In this document: one piece after another, positions 63,981 to 64,000 of the stretch
Numbering within the stretch: the stretch's first letter is position 1
Layout of the letters: the number at the start of each line of letters is the position of its first letter
Assembly (NCBI RefSeq): GCF_005508865.1
Contig: NZ_SCOM01000001.1
Span: 620,001 to 684,000, forward strand
DNA length: 64,000 nucleotides
Origin: Pseudomonas sp. F(2018)
GTDB lineage: Bacteria; Pseudomonadota; Gammaproteobacteria; Pseudomonadales; Pseudomonadaceae
Direction of reading: 5' to 3'
The notes under the pieces: generated by a model
What the model was told of the DNA's origin: nothing
The model's input: the letters and a program-made list of their open reading frames with translations, nothing else
Databases searched by the model: none
Position numbers and translations under genes: made by a program

Positions 63981-64000
63981 ATGTCCGCCACTATCCGGCG
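63981..64000 (+). CDS. start of an unidentified CDS cut by window end
   Basis: ATG with GAAGAAA upstream, giving M-S-A-T-I-R before the window ends. Too short to identify. It does not match the beginning of aspS, which occupies the next place in PAO1. Confidence 0.35.

Overview
The window is GC-rich, densely coded Gammaproteobacterial chromosome and is almost certainly Pseudomonas. Gene content and order match blocks I remember from P. aeruginosa PAO1: folX-folE-folM; fumarase/SadC/ferredoxin reductase/enoyl-CoA hydratase/pykA; finR-fpr; ldhA-gacS-cysM-rlmD-relA-mazG; and the long run purM-hda-wrbA-arsC-...-proS-oprD-HIT-slyX-cold shock-dps. The blocks are joined in a different order from PAO1, and a chromosomal integron is present, which PAO1 lacks. 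This fits the P. alcaligenes / P. stutzeri / P. mendocina part of the genus. Species cannot be fixed from sequence alone.

Layout. 1-6.3 kb: a truncated coiled-coil membrane protein, a DUF1089 protein, HopJ/DUF1244 pair, tetrahydromonapterin genes and class I fumarase. 6.6-14.5 kb: a membrane diguanylate cyclase, ferredoxin reductase, enoyl-CoA hydratase, pyruvate kinase, three small envelope or PilZ proteins and the divergent finR/fpr pair. 14.5-17.3 kb: trmO and small detoxification-type genes (VOC with a frameshift, GFA, GNAT, VOC). 17.38-20.54 kb: the integron. 20.6-27.3 kb: rimO, the K+ transporter kup, a cystine ABC transporter and D-cysteine desulfhydrase. 27.4-27.7 kb: two identical initiator tRNA genes. 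27.8-41.8 kb: dinB, ldhA, gacS, cysM, rlmD, relA, mazG and a sensor diguanylate cyclase. 41.8-51 kb: purine genes purM-purN, hda and a wrbA/arsC operon. 51-64 kb: PilZ, thioredoxin-like and acylphosphatase genes, proS, an OprD-family porin, HIT, slyX, a cold-shock/membrane fusion, a diguanylate cyclase, dps and an Hpt/HD-GYP protein.

The accessory centrepiece is the integron. A 322-residue integrase has all six catalytic residues in register with IntI1. Beside it is an attI-like site with two direct repeats, followed by four cassettes, all transcribed away from intI. Each cassette carries one gene of unknown function and an attC site. Three attC sites are close relatives (about 77-80 bp, GC-rich central stem). 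The fourth is 70 bp, unrelated in its stem sequence, and forms the last codons of its own gene. The cassette DNA is visibly more AT-rich than its surroundings.

Outside the integron the window is rich in global signalling: three diguanylate cyclases, an Hpt-HD-GYP protein with a substituted metal ligand, two PilZ proteins, the GacS hybrid kinase and the RelA alarmone synthase. Three copies of an intergenic hairpin element share unpaired TGCTCA / CTCCGC motifs, while their stems differ by compensating changes. No rRNA, prophage, transposase or CRISPR array was seen.
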